From: RHLJ01 sp040222455
GTDB lineage: Bacteria > Bacteroidota > Rhodothermia > Balneolales > Balneolaceae
Direction: 5' to 3'
Length of the DNA stretch: 64,000 bases
NCBI GenBank assembly: GCA_040222455.1
Contig: JAVKDD010000008.1
Location: 124,001 to 188,000 of the forward strand
Under the pieces are notes generated by a model that had not been told where the DNA came from, made no database searches, and worked only from the letters and a program-made list of their open reading frames with translations. Shown here one piece after another: positions 46,135 through 56,101 of the stretch. Position numbers and translations under genes: made by a program. How positions within the stretch are numbered: the first letter of the stretch is position 1; each line of letters starts with the position of its first letter.

Positions 46135-47051
46135 CCCAACCTTCTTCGCTTATTCAAATAAGCCAATAAAGCCTGATCAAACTGACCTTCGGTGTCGATT
46201 TCCTCAAAATCTATTTCGAATTCGCTACACGCCATTTTAAACTTGTGGGTGTATTCTGCAACTTTGGCTTTGTAGTCGTCCCGAATTTGAGCTGGAATTA
46301 CCTCAATTTCAGCATCCGATTCCATGTCTTCAAATACAAATCGTGTTTCTGCAAAATCCAGTTCTCGCTCACTTCTTTTTTCGAGCACGTTAAATAGTAG
46401 CACTTCATGTTTTCGATGCCGTAGATGCTTAAGAGCTGAAATCAACGCATCATGTTCTTCTACATTTTCGAATAAGTCGGTTATGATTATAACCAAACTT
46501 CTATGATTGAGTCGCTCGGCTACTTCATGAATTACTTGCGCAGATGCTGTCTTTCTTTTTTCTTCATCATTCTTTTCTTCACGAATCAGCTGTTTTTCAA
46601 GCTCTATGTAAATCTGCCGAAGGTGAGCGTAAGTTCCTTTTGCAGGAATAAATGTCTCAACTTTGGTATTGAACGGAATTAAGCCGCTTGCATCTCGTTG
46701 GCGATGCATTAGATACAATAGTGAAGCCGCGAAATGTGCCCCATACCTAAGTTTACTCCACTCACCAAAATGCTTGAAATACATTGATGAGCTTGTATCC
46801 AAAAGTACATAGCACCGAAGATTTGTCTCTTCCTCATATTGCTTCACATAAAAACGTTCTTTCTTTGCGTACTGTTTCCAGTCAACATGTTTGAAATCAT
46901 CACCAGGATTATATGGTCGGTGTTCTGCAAATTCTACACTAAAACCGTGGTATGGACTCCGGTGTAATCCGGAAATGAATCCTTCTACAATTTTTTTAGC
47001 ACGAAGTTCAAGAGAAGAGAGCTTCGAAAGTATGTCGGGCTTTAAAATCAT
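46131..47051 (-). CDS. DUF58 domain protein
   Basis: 306 residues. DUF58 marks: SVEFAEHRPYNPGDDFKHVDW and RCYVLLDTSSSMYF, which is like the MIDAS DxSxS of a von Willebrand A domain. Such proteins usually work with a MoxR AAA+ ATPase, but no moxR gene is in the window. Cytoplasmic; exact role unknown. Confidence 0.88.
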   Translation of the reverse strand: MILKPDILSKLSSLELRAKKIVEGFISGLHRSPYHGFSVEFAEHRPYNPGDDFKHVDWKQYAKKERFYVKQYEEETNLRCYVLLDTSSSMYFKHFGEWSKLRYGAHFAASLLYLMHRQRDASGLIPFNTKVETFIPAKGTYAHLRQIYIELEKQLIREEKNDEEKRKTASAQVIHEVAERLNHRSLVIIITDLFENVEEHDALISALKHLRHRKHEVLLFNVLEKRSERELDFAETRFVFEDMESDAEIEVIPAQIRDDYKAKVAEYTHKFKMACSEFEIDFEEIDTEGQFDQALLAYLNKRRRLG

Positions 47052-47211
47052 GTTGTATGGTAAAGCTAATTACAGAGAAATTGAACTTTTTTTGAATTGG
47101 AACCGCTTCCCGTTGTTTTAACTGCATTTCCTTCACATAAACTTCTCATAAAGAGGATAACCTTAGTTTAAAGAATAAAAATAGAGGTTTTAAATAATCA
47201 CTCACGTACTC

Positions 47212-48390
47212 ATGAATTCCTTTTTTGGCTTTTCAAAAACCTATTTAGCTATCACATTATTGTTCATTGCTTCTCCATTAGTAGCCCAGAGCATCGAATC
47301 ACCTAAAATAACTGTAAGTCCAGAAAAAGGGTTTTGGATTGAAAGTGCCGATGGATTTATGGGCTATCATATTGGGTTTCGGTTACAACAACAGCTTGTG
47401 TTAACCGCACATGATGGGCAAATTGAAGGAGAAGCTCTTGTACGTAGAGCTCGGTCATTATTTATGGGATATCTATTCCACAAAAAACTTGAGTATTTGA
47501 TCCAGCTCGGAAAAGATAAAGGCAATGTTGTTCTATTAAATGCAGAATACCGTTGGAAACCCGATGCAAAAACCATGGTTTCTTTTGGTCAGTTTTTCCC
47601 TCCTGTAGGCAGAGAGTTTCAAACTATTTCGCAAAACCTCCAAATGGTAGATCGATCTGATGTAACACGATTCTTTTTTACTGACTACGACATCGGAATA
47701 GCATTTAGAAGAAGTTTCTCTCTTTCTGAAAACTTTGGCTTTAAAACAGCACTTGCAATTACCCATGGAGAAGGGAAAAATGTTTCTACTGCGCCAGGAG
47801 CCTGGGCTTATATGGGAAGATTTGAAGTTCTTCCTTTTGGAATGTTTAATGCCAATGGCGATTATTCTGAAAGTGATTTATTCAGAGAAAAAACACCTAA
47901 GCTTTCCTTAGGGGTAGCTTATTATCTAAACAATGATGCCTACACCAAACTTGGAAATATAGCCTGGGACGGAATGGAAGATGACATCATGGAATATTAT
48001 TTCGATGCCGTTTTCAAGTATAATGGGTTTTCAATTCTATCTGAATATATTCATCGCTCTATTGATAATGAAAGAATCATGATTTCTCCAACAGAGCACT
48101 TATTTTCGAACAAAGCAAGTGGTGAAGGGTTTTATATTCAAGGAGGTAAATTTATCTCAAAGTATATTGAGCCAACTTTCAGGGTTAGTTTTTTAAATCC
48201 GAATGACGAAAATCATAATGATTCAGGGAAGTTTATTCGAAAAGAAAAATATATTCTTGGTTTAAATTATTTCTTTGTAGGTCATCATATAAAATTTCAA
48301 ACCCAACTAGGATTTGTTGAAGAAGATTTTCTTAATCAGAATTCGAGAACTTATATTGAAATTCTTTCTCAATTTAGCATAAGTTTTTAA
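47212..48390 (+). CDS. phosphate-selective porin O/P-like outer membrane protein
   Basis: 392 residues, signal peptide ending SPLVAQS. OprP/OprO marks: YHIGFRLQQQLVLTAHDG, RRARSLFMGYLFHKKLEYLIQLG, KTMVSFGQFFPPVGREF. Anion-preferring porin. It lies 18 bases upstream of the SLC13 transporter gene, so together they could form an anion uptake route. Confidence 0.85.
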   Translation: MNSFFGFSKTYLAITLLFIASPLVAQSIESPKITVSPEKGFWIESADGFMGYHIGFRLQQQLVLTAHDGQIEGEALVRRARSLFMGYLFHKKLEYLIQLGKDKGNVVLLNAEYRWKPDAKTMVSFGQFFPPVGREFQTISQNLQMVDRSDVTRFFFTDYDIGIAFRRSFSLSENFGFKTALAITHGEGKNVSTAPGAWAYMGRFEVLPFGMFNANGDYSESDLFREKTPKLSLGVAYYLNNDAYTKLGNIAWDGMEDDIMEYYFDAVFKYNGFSILSEYIHRSIDNERIMISPTEHLFSNKASGEGFYIQGGKFISKYIEPTFRVSFLNPNDENHNDSGKFIRKEKYILGLNYFFVGHHIKFQTQLGFVEEDFLNQNSRTYIEILSQFSISF

Positions 48391-48407
48391 GAACGAGGGT
48401 AATAAAA

Positions 48408-49808
48408 GTGAAAGTAAACAAAAAACAACTCGCTGGATTAATCATTGGAATCATTGGGCTAATTATCCCATTCTTTCTGAACATTGAAGGTCTTTCGTAT
48501 GCAGGCCATGTAGCTCTAGGAATTTTTTTACTTGCCGCTGCCTTTTGGATGTTAGAACCTGTACCTATTTATGCCACTTCAGTCCTAGTTATTTTACTTC
48601 AAATTCTTTTGCTTAGTAAAGAAGGCTTTATTTTTACATCGGTTACAGAATCATACATCCCCGACGCTTATACTGCGTTTATCGGAACTTTAGCAAATCC
48701 AATAATCATTCTTTTTTTAGGTGGTTTTGTACTTGCTGATGCAGCTGTTAAATACAATCTGGATAAAAATCTTACGCGAATTCTACTTCGTCCATTTGGA
48801 AGTCAGCCAAAATTTATTGTACTGGGTTTAATGGTTGTTACAGGTTTACTGTCTGCCTTTATGAGCAATACAGCGACAACCGCAATGATGATGACGGTTA
48901 TCATCCCTATTATCGTGCAACTTGATAAAGCGGATCCACTTAAAATCGGATTGGCTCTATCTATTCCTTTTGCAGCAAATATTGGTGGAATTGCAACACC
49001 GATAGGAACTCCCCCAAACGCTGTAGTAATCGGCGCCCTATCTCAGCAAGGAATCAATATACCATTTGGAGAATGGATGGCTCTTGCTGTACCTCTTGTG
49101 GTAATCGCTCTCCTTTTTGCCTGGTTTTTACTTATTCGCATGTTTAAGCCAGATACCGATTCCATTTCGATTGATATGAGTGGAAAATTTAACACCTCAA
49201 AAAATGCAATCATACTTTATGTAGCATTTGGGTTAACGGTTTTATTTTGGGTTACCGAAAGTTTCCACGGAGTTAAAAGTGCAATTATTGCTTTAGTACC
49301 CGTTGTATTTTTAACACTTACAGGAGTAGTAACAAAAGAGGATATTAGAAAACTTCCCTGGGAAGTTTTATGGTTAGTTGCGGGTGGTATCTCATTGGGC
49401 ATTTCCATGAAAAGTACTGGTCTTGCCGAATGGATCGTAGGAAGTATTGAATGGAGTGCCTTTGGTGCTATCACTTTACTTGTTGTATTTAGTGCTGTTG
49501 CGGTACTGATGTCTAATTTTTTATCTAATACGGTAACAGCTACACTCCTAATTCCCCTTGCTGTTAGTCTTGCCACATCTGGAGTAGCTGGTGAAGGATT
49601 TAACCTAATTATTGTAAGTCTAGTGATTGGTGTAAGTGCAAGCATGGCAATGATGCTTCCAATTTCTACTCCACCAAATGCAATAGCAATGAGTACTGGA
49701 ACCATTGAAACCAAAGATATGGCAAAAGCAGGAATTTCAATTGGAGTTTTTGGGATTGTACTAGTTGTACTTTACGCCATTTTTTACTGGCCATTAATGT
49801 TAAATTGA
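48408..49808 (+). CDS. SLC13/DASS-family anion:sodium symporter
   Basis: 466 residues, GTG start at 48408. About 11-12 helices with the two family SNT motifs, SNTATTAMMMT (near residue 148) and SNTVTATLL (near 372), each paired with a TPPNA motif (GTPPNAVVIG, STPPNAIAMSTG) that binds Na+ and substrate. DASS proteins import dicarboxylates, sulfate, citrate or phosphate; the substrate here is open. The two-component genes follow after 9 bases. Confidence 0.9.
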   Translation: MKVNKKQLAGLIIGIIGLIIPFFLNIEGLSYAGHVALGIFLLAAAFWMLEPVPIYATSVLVILLQILLLSKEGFIFTSVTESYIPDAYTAFIGTLANPIIILFLGGFVLADAAVKYNLDKNLTRILLRPFGSQPKFIVLGLMVVTGLLSAFMSNTATTAMMMTVIIPIIVQLDKADPLKIGLALSIPFAANIGGIATPIGTPPNAVVIGALSQQGINIPFGEWMALAVPLVVIALLFAWFLLIRMFKPDTDSISIDMSGKFNTSKNAIILYVAFGLTVLFWVTESFHGVKSAIIALVPVVFLTLTGVVTKEDIRKLPWEVLWLVAGGISLGISMKSTGLAEWIVGSIEWSAFGAITLLVVFSAVAVLMSNFLSNTVTATLLIPLAVSLATSGVAGEGFNLIIVSLVIGVSASMAMMLPISTPPNAIAMSTGTIETKDMAKAGISIGVFGIVLVVLYAIFYWPLMLN

Positions 49809-49817
49809 GAGGAAATC

Positions 49818-50315
49818 ATGGATCATCAAATATATATTTTAGTAATTGAGGACGAACTAGAGGTGATGGATGCTCTTATCAAAGATCTCGAAGAATTTGA
49901 GCAAACCTTTCCAATCGAATCGGCAAATAATACCGATGAAGCGAATTTAGTTGTTAATCAAATTTATGAGTCGGGCAATGAGATCGGACTTATCCTTTGT
50001 GACCATGTTTTACCTGGCGAAAATGGTGTAGATTTTTTGATTAGTCTTGAATCAAGAAAAGAGTTTCACAAAACGAGAAAAGTGCTCGTTACTGGTCAGG
50101 CTGGACTTGAGGATACCGTCAAAGCTATTAATAATGCTAATTTAAATCATTACATCCCAAAACCATGGACCAAGGAAGGATTCCAAAAAGTGGTAGTTAA
50201 CCAACTTACCGACTTTATCATTGACAAAAAATATAATCCTTTAAAGTTTATGGCTACACTTGATGCTGTTCGATTAGCAGAAGCCATGAGAAATAATACG
50301 CTAACGGATAATTGA
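49818..50315 (+). CDS. single-domain response regulator
   Basis: 165 residues. Receiver only, with E11/D12, phospho-acceptor D62 (LILCDHVLPGENG), Thr in VTGQAG and K115 (HYIPKPW); a short helical tail follows. No DNA-binding domain. It starts 9 bases after the transporter stop and overlaps the kinase gene (TGATG), so it is the kinase's partner or a phosphate relay. Confidence 0.88.
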   Translation: MDHQIYILVIEDELEVMDALIKDLEEFEQTFPIESANNTDEANLVVNQIYESGNEIGLILCDHVLPGENGVDFLISLESRKEFHKTRKVLVTGQAGLEDTVKAINNANLNHYIPKPWTKEGFQKVVVNQLTDFIIDKKYNPLKFMATLDAVRLAEAMRNNTLTDN

Positions 50316-51739
50316 TGCTGAAAGGATTTCAGAAAGCGGACCGCAAAGAAGTATTGTCACTTATCAACCGAACTGTTGATGAAACGCCCGAACTTCAATC
50401 TTTAGTTGTTCATTTTAATCCAAAAGATATTCTTTTTAAAGAAGGCGATACTCTTTCATATTTGTATTTATTACTAGATGGCACTGTATCATTAAGTCAT
50501 AAAAAAGAAGATCTTTCTTCGTTTGAGGTTTTGAAATTGCAGCCCGGCCATTTTATAGGAATCGTTGCTTTTAATACTGGAAATAATTCTCTAACCACCG
50601 CTACTTCTATCGAAAAAATAAAAACGTTGCGGTTTGGACAGGATGATTTTGAGAAATACTTAAACCAACACCCTTCCCTTCGCTCTCCACTCCAGCAGCT
50701 GATGATGAGTAATATGACTGAGCGATTTAAGGTAAATCTGGAACTTGAATCAAGGTTACATACCCTAAATCATACCTTGGAAGAAGAAGGGGATGAACTT
50801 AAAGAAGCTTATCAGCAACTGGAAGATTCCCATCAAAAACTGGTACATCAAGAGAAAATGGCCACACTTGGTGAACTTGTTGCCGGATTTGCTCATGAAG
50901 TCAATAATCCTGCCTCTTCGTTGCTTCGCTCGTCAGAATCTTTAATAGCTAATTTTCTAGAACACTCTGATAAGAACCCTTTAGGGCAAATGTTTCAATT
51001 AGGGTTAGAGTCTGCGCCATTAAGTAGTACAGAGATAAGAGCGCGCATGATTCAGGTTCAGAAACGATTTCCCTGGGTTTCTGAACGATCATTGATACGA
51101 AAGCTGGCTCAAATATCTGATAAAGGATATGAGATTATTGAGTCGGTTAGGAAGAAAATCCCCGTTAAATCTCTTGTACAACAACATGAAGCTGGAAAGT
51201 TTATCCATAATATTCAACTGTCGAGTGAACGAATTGCCAACCTTGTAAAGAGTTTGAAAAGTTATAGTCGGCAAGATCAAAATGAAGCGGAAGAAGTTGA
51301 TATCCGAAATGGAATTAATGACACAATCTTGGTGCTAAGCAATCGACTTAAATTTCTGAACTTAGAATTAGATTTGAAAGAAATTCCAAAAACTCAGGTC
51401 AAACTCGGAGAACTAAATCAGGTTTGGACCAATATTATTGTGAACGCCTGTGATGTTTTGCCTAACGGTGGCGCCTTAAAAATAGCTACTAAAACGGAAG
51501 GTGAACATGCTATAATTATTGAAATTTCTGATAATGGTCCCGGAATACCTGAACAACTCATTGATCGCATTTTTGAACCGAACTTTACTACTAAAAATCA
51601 GGGCGCAAAATTTGGGCTAGGTTTAGGTCTTGCTATCTCAAATGAAATAATTCGCCAACATGGGGGCTTTATTAGGGTTTCTAATAAAAAAGATGGCGGC
51701 GCAAAATTCGAAATACTATTACCAGTTAAGAATAGTTAG
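50315..51739 (+). CDS. cytoplasmic histidine kinase with cyclic-nucleotide-binding-like domain
   Basis: 474 residues from the ATG at 50315. Residues about 30-130 are a cNMP-binding/CRP-like beta roll (LFKEGDTLSYLYLLLDGTVSL); about 150-180 a coiled coil; phospho-acceptor H194 in AGFAHEVNNP; ATPase N box WTNIIVNACDVL, G1 ISDNGPGIP, G2 GLGLGLAIS. No membrane helix, so it senses something cytoplasmic. It follows the lone receiver with a TGATG overlap; together with the DASS transporter and porin it looks like one operon. Confidence 0.9.
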   Translation: MLKGFQKADRKEVLSLINRTVDETPELQSLVVHFNPKDILFKEGDTLSYLYLLLDGTVSLSHKKEDLSSFEVLKLQPGHFIGIVAFNTGNNSLTTATSIEKIKTLRFGQDDFEKYLNQHPSLRSPLQQLMMSNMTERFKVNLELESRLHTLNHTLEEEGDELKEAYQQLEDSHQKLVHQEKMATLGELVAGFAHEVNNPASSLLRSSESLIANFLEHSDKNPLGQMFQLGLESAPLSSTEIRARMIQVQKRFPWVSERSLIRKLAQISDKGYEIIESVRKKIPVKSLVQQHEAGKFIHNIQLSSERIANLVKSLKSYSRQDQNEAEEVDIRNGINDTILVLSNRLKFLNLELDLKEIPKTQVKLGELNQVWTNIIVNACDVLPNGGALKIATKTEGEHAIIIEISDNGPGIPEQLIDRIFEPNFTTKNQGAKFGLGLGLAISNEIIRQHGGFIRVSNKKDGGAKFEILLPVKNS

Positions 51740-51850
51740 GTTTACAGAACTTTAGATCCTTGAAGAACCTTCCAAATAAAACAGGAACTACTGATTCAAT
51801 TTTCTGTCTTTAAATGGTGATTTGAAAGTTAAAAAGTCTATTTTTTTAGC

Positions 51851-52423
51851 ATGAAAAATTTATTCGTTCTCTCCCTACTTTTTTTATCCTTAACCGCCCA
51901 AGCTCAAACATCGATTGGAATTGAGTCGCACATATACCCTGCAGGTGTTATTCCTTCAATTCGATATGATTTAGGAATTACTGAAAACCTGACTTTCAAT
52001 TCAAGGATTGGATATAAATTTACCAATCGAAGCGATTGGGGAAAACGCGATAATGAAGAAGGGCGAGGGTTTGGTTTTGGTTTAGGATTCGAGCAAACTA
52101 ATTTTTTGGCAGAAAATCTTTCTCTAAACTTCAGAACCGATTTGTGGTTTATGAATATTGATTGGTATGAAGAACGAATTTTCGACTGTCCTGAAAATGC
52201 AAATTGCGCTCCCTATTTATCTGGTACTGGAAGTACCGACGTATTAGTCCTTCAACCTTCACTGGGATTTGCTTATCAATTCCCAGTTTCCAAGCAGTTC
52301 TTCTTTAAACCTTCGCTTTCTTTTGGATACGAAATCAATGTACACACCGAAGGTGAGGAAGTAGGAGGTGGAGCTATTTTGTTGTTAGGGGTTCAGTTTG
52401 GTTATTTCCCTTTCGCCAAATAA
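51851..52423 (+). CDS. outer membrane beta-barrel-like hypothetical protein
   Basis: 190 residues, signal peptide to AQAQ. Alternating strands with many Gly and aromatic residues (FNSRIGYKFTNRSDWG, GFGFGLGFEQTNF, FFFKPSLSFGYEINV) and a terminal FGYFPFAK look like a small barrel. Family not recognised. Its 3' end overlaps the convergent recQ by 22 bases. Confidence 0.7.
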   Translation: MKNLFVLSLLFLSLTAQAQTSIGIESHIYPAGVIPSIRYDLGITENLTFNSRIGYKFTNRSDWGKRDNEEGRGFGFGLGFEQTNFLAENLSLNFRTDLWFMNIDWYEERIFDCPENANCAPYLSGTGSTDVLVLQPSLGFAYQFPVSKQFFFKPSLSFGYEINVHTEGEEVGGGAILLLGVQFGYFPFAK

Positions 52424-54573
52424 TATAACTGCATAATCCGAAGTTCATCGTAACCAATCTGTTTATTCAATAAATCGTAAACGGGACGAAGCATTAATGG
52501 ACTTTTCTTATCCATAGCTTTCATCACTTGGTCTCGCTGTCGATCTGATAAGTTCGAGGCTTCCAGAAGTCCTTCTAACCGAAGTTCGTTCTCTTCATCT
52601 AAAAACTTTTTAAGATGCATTAAAATGGTTACTTCTTTTACCCCGTGTTCTTCTGCTAATAGTTTTACCGAATAACCTTCATTAAAAGCTTCTCCTACAA
52701 TTTCGTGCTTTTCAGAACTGGTAGTTTTCTTAATTCTTTTTTGAAGCGATTTTTGACGCTCCATAATGTCGTGTTCTGCTGTAAACGTTTTGATAATCCC
52801 TACAAATGCATCTCCAAACTTTTCTTTTTTAACTTTTCCAACACCATACAATGCTTCTAGTGCATTCTTGTTTTGAGGGAAATAATACGCCATTTCTATC
52901 AATGTGGTATCTGGGAAAATAGCGTATGGAGGGACATCATCGTCATCTGCCAATTGCTTTCGCTTAACTCGAAGTAGTTCGAACAACTCTTCATTATAGT
53001 CGTTCTCTACATCGCTTGATGTTCGAACTACCGTTTCCTCATCTATAGAAGTACTTGAGCGATCAAGTGTACCGAATACGTTTTCGTCTCCTTTTAATAC
53101 AGAATGTCCTCGTTCTCCCATAATCAGGCTACCATATTCGCCTTTGCTGATGTAGTTCTGTCTCAAAAGTAATCTCGATAGTTGCGTCCATTGATCCTTC
53201 GACCATTCCAATCCAATCGCGTACGTTGATATTTGGTCATGCTCTTGTTCCAATACCTTTTGATTTTTTGAACCGCGAAGAATATCGATTACATGTCCTG
53301 CGCCAAACTGCTCTCCACTTTTAATCATACAGCTCATGAATTTCTGAGCCTGAATTGTCAAATCTTCCACATCATCATCTACAGAAAGACAGTTATCACA
53401 CATCCCACATTCTTCTTTTGGATATTCTTCCCCAAAATAGCCTAACAAGGGTTTTCGCCTGCAATCAAGTGATTCTAAATATTTAACTAATTGTTTAAGG
53501 TGATTTTCTGCGACCTCTTTTTCATTTCCGTCTTTCTTATTAATGAAGTATTTAATCTTTTGAGTATCGGCATGGCCAAAGAGTAAAATACAATCAGAAC
53601 GAAGACCATCTCGGCCTGCACGTCCAATTTGCTGGTAATAGGATTCAATATTTTGTGGCATATCAAAATGTACCACGAAGCGTACATTCGGCTTATTAAT
53701 CCCCATCCCAAATGCAATGGTTGCTACAATAATCCGAACATCATCTCTAATGAACTCACGCTGATTGATGGATCTATCCCTTGAATTCAGTCCTGCATGG
53801 TAGGGTTTAACGGAGTAGCCTTCCTGATCTAGCAAAAAAGCAATCTCATCTACCTGACGGCGAGAAAAACAATAAATAATACCCGATTGATTTTTTCTTG
53901 TGTACAGGAAATCCAACAACTGATTTTCAGGATCCTTCTTGTCTGCAATCTTGAGAAACAAATTCTCCCGATCAAAGCTGGAAATAAATGCTTCTGAATC
54001 GGTAAGCTCTAAACTATGTTTAATATCTTCCTGAACACGTGGAGTAGCTGTTGCTGTAAGTGCAATACAAACTGCTTCAGGGAAATCTTTTCGAACTTCT
54101 GCCATTTGTCGGTACTCAGGGCGGAAATCATGCCCCCACTCGGAAATGCAGTGCGCTTCATCAATCGTGAAACAATCGATGGTAATCCCTGAAAGCATTT
54201 CACGAGTTTTCTCCATCATTAAAGTTTCGGGAGCTAAATACAGGAGTTTTACATCACCTCTCAATACTCGTTTTACGTTATAATCATATTCTTCTGGGCG
54301 AAGCGAGCTATTTAGGTATACAGCAGGAATATCGTATTCCCGAAGTTGCTCTACCTGATCTTTCATCAATGAAATTAATGGAGAAACGACAATGGTCATT
54401 CCATCGAAAATCATAGCCGGAATTTGGTATACAATTGATTTTCCTCCCCCTGTTGGCATAATCACCAACGCATCTTTTTTATTTAAAATCTGGGTAATCG
54501 CTGCTTGCTGTTGAAGACGAAAATTATCGTAGCCGAACGTCTCCTTTAAAATACTCTGCGCTTGTTGAATCAT
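52402..54573 (-). CDS. recQ: ATP-dependent DNA helicase RecQ
   Basis: 723 residues. Helicase motif I MPTGGGKS, motif II IDEAH, motif VI QQIGRAGRDG; RecQ zinc cysteines near 370-395 (DCRRKP...CGMCDNC); RQC winged helix; an HRDC domain around 520-600 (LRVKRKQLADDDD...LYGVGKVKKEKFG); a C-terminal helix-turn-helix of the HTH_40 type. 3'-5' helicase in recombination and repair. Monocistronic. Confidence 0.95.
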   Translation of the reverse strand: MIQQAQSILKETFGYDNFRLQQQAAITQILNKKDALVIMPTGGGKSIVYQIPAMIFDGMTIVVSPLISLMKDQVEQLREYDIPAVYLNSSLRPEEYDYNVKRVLRGDVKLLYLAPETLMMEKTREMLSGITIDCFTIDEAHCISEWGHDFRPEYRQMAEVRKDFPEAVCIALTATATPRVQEDIKHSLELTDSEAFISSFDRENLFLKIADKKDPENQLLDFLYTRKNQSGIIYCFSRRQVDEIAFLLDQEGYSVKPYHAGLNSRDRSINQREFIRDDVRIIVATIAFGMGINKPNVRFVVHFDMPQNIESYYQQIGRAGRDGLRSDCILLFGHADTQKIKYFINKKDGNEKEVAENHLKQLVKYLESLDCRRKPLLGYFGEEYPKEECGMCDNCLSVDDDVEDLTIQAQKFMSCMIKSGEQFGAGHVIDILRGSKNQKVLEQEHDQISTYAIGLEWSKDQWTQLSRLLLRQNYISKGEYGSLIMGERGHSVLKGDENVFGTLDRSSTSIDEETVVRTSSDVENDYNEELFELLRVKRKQLADDDDVPPYAIFPDTTLIEMAYYFPQNKNALEALYGVGKVKKEKFGDAFVGIIKTFTAEHDIMERQKSLQKRIKKTTSSEKHEIVGEAFNEGYSVKLLAEEHGVKEVTILMHLKKFLDEENELRLEGLLEASNLSDRQRDQVMKAMDKKSPLMLRPVYDLLNKQIGYDELRIMQLYYLAKGK

Positions 54574-54771
54574 GTAGAAATTTGGACTCTATTCACTTTA
54601 ACTAAGTATTTAAAATACCTAAGAAATCTATAAAAAGAGAGGCTTTATTATCAAAGTGTTAGATAGCTATTTTAATTTTGATGTTTAATATCGCTTAATT
54701 ATCATCTTTTAGCTAAAATAGGTTGTTTGACTTAAGGACATAGTGGGTTAAGGGTTTTCGTCATTGTTGCT

Positions 54772-54789
54772 TCCCGGTAATTATCGGGA
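54772..54789. repeat. short palindromic element (TCCCGGTAATTATCGGGA)
   Basis: Perfect stem of eight pairs with one G-U pair between recQ and the protease cassette, 26 bases before its first ATG. CCCGATAAT..ATCGGG-like palindromes are frequent intergenic elements in Bacteroidota, as far as I recall; not verified. Confidence 0.5.
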
Positions 54790-54814
54790 TTAATTTTAAA
54801 TAATTGAGAAAGCT

Positions 54815-56101
54815 ATGTTCGGTATTGAAGCATTAGATGTAGTGATAGGGCTCATCTTTATTTATTTGCTCTTCAGTTTATTTGTGACAATTGTGAATGA
54901 AATGATTGTAAGTCTTTTTCAAATCCGGGGGAAAGAATTACAGTTTGTACTTTTTCAAATGCTGGGTTCAACATTATTGAAGTCGTTTTATGATAATGAT
55001 CGAATAAAAAAAGGGATGATCAAATCTCGATTTAGATTTGCAAAAACTATTTATGACCCTCATAAAAATAAAGACATTACCGCTAGCGAAGAGAACCAAA
55101 CCAATAATCGAAGTGTACTACCCAGCGAAATTGACTCCACTACTTTTGTAGAGATATTATATGAAGAGATTAAAAGCGAGCTCCTGAAATGTGAGGAGCC
55201 CATAAGAAAACTAATAGATTCGTCTAACCAAACTCCTTATACCTTCCAGTTTCTGATTAATGAATTAAGAGATCCCGCTAAGTTACAAATTGTACTTGAT
55301 GCTGTAAGAAATAATCAAATTGAATGTGAAGTTTTAAAAAATGAGCGGATCAAAAAAATCTTACTGCAAGGAATTACCTCTGTAACCCACTTTCAAAATG
55401 AGTTAGGAAAATGGTACGATGAAATGATGTTGTTTCTTGTGGATTGGTATAAACGCAAACTAAAATATATACTTCTTTTTATTGGTTTTGTAATTGCGTT
55501 ATCCTTCAATGTCGATTCCGTTTCCATCTTCAAAACTTTGGCAAACGACCCCGAGACAAGAGTTTTAATTGTAGAACAGGCCCAATCATATATTGATAAT
55601 TATGAAAATGAAAATGGTTTCCCGGTAAAAAAAACTATTGGTTCAGAAGTAGTTGATAGCACAATAAAAGGAGGTTACGCATTACGAGTTTATCTAACTG
55701 ATGAAGTGGAGGCCAGATTTAAAAAAGATTCTGACTTTAAATTTATCAATACTGAAGATTCTACAATTAAAGCAGATTCGATAAAGAAAGAGATTTCAAA
55801 ACAACTAAGCTCAGAGTATCCAACACTAGTAAAACTTGATAGTACATATCAGGCTTTAGATAGGTTGGTCGCTCAAGATATTAACCAAATTTCCTCTGTA
55901 CTCGGTTTAGGTTGGAATAACCTAAAAAATGATCATCACTCCAATAAATTATTAGACTGGCTAATTAGAATTACAGGTTGGTTAATAACCGCAATTGCAC
56001 TGAGTATGGGCGCCCCTTTTTGGTATGACCTTCTAAGAAAAGTGATCAATATTAAAAATGAGTTGAAAGGGAAATCAACAGGAAAAGAGAGGGTAGGTTA
56101 G
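54815..56101 (+). CDS. inner-membrane protein of a three-gene protease cassette
   Basis: 428 residues. Membrane helix about 8-32 (DVVIGLIFIYLLFSLFVTIVNEM), another about 215-236 (YILLFIGFVIALSFNVDS) and a last one about 383-405 (GWLITAIALSMGAPFWYDLL). Between them lie soluble, mainly helical regions: about 33-210 in one compartment and 237-380 in the other. The LDVxIGLIFIYLL and GAPFW(Y/F)DLL marks resemble an uncharacterised bacterial membrane-protein family I have seen in varied genomes. Its TAG overlaps the GTG of the protease gene by one base (56101). Confidence 0.75.
   Translation: MFGIEALDVVIGLIFIYLLFSLFVTIVNEMIVSLFQIRGKELQFVLFQMLGSTLLKSFYDNDRIKKGMIKSRFRFAKTIYDPHKNKDITASEENQTNNRSVLPSEIDSTTFVEILYEEIKSELLKCEEPIRKLIDSSNQTPYTFQFLINELRDPAKLQIVLDAVRNNQIECEVLKNERIKKILLQGITSVTHFQNELGKWYDEMMLFLVDWYKRKLKYILLFIGFVIALSFNVDSVSIFKTLANDPETRVLIVEQAQSYIDNYENENGFPVKKTIGSEVVDSTIKGGYALRVYLTDEVEARFKKDSDFKFINTEDSTIKADSIKKEISKQLSSEYPTLVKLDSTYQALDRLVAQDINQISSVLGLGWNNLKNDHHSNKLLDWLIRITGWLITAIALSMGAPFWYDLLRKVINIKNELKGKSTGKERVG

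Noticed and set aside
53053..53068. ACTTGA-GCGA-TCAAGT palindrome in recQ resembling the 9461 hairpin
   Set aside because: Falls in coding sequence for LDRSST; the likeness is explained by codons.
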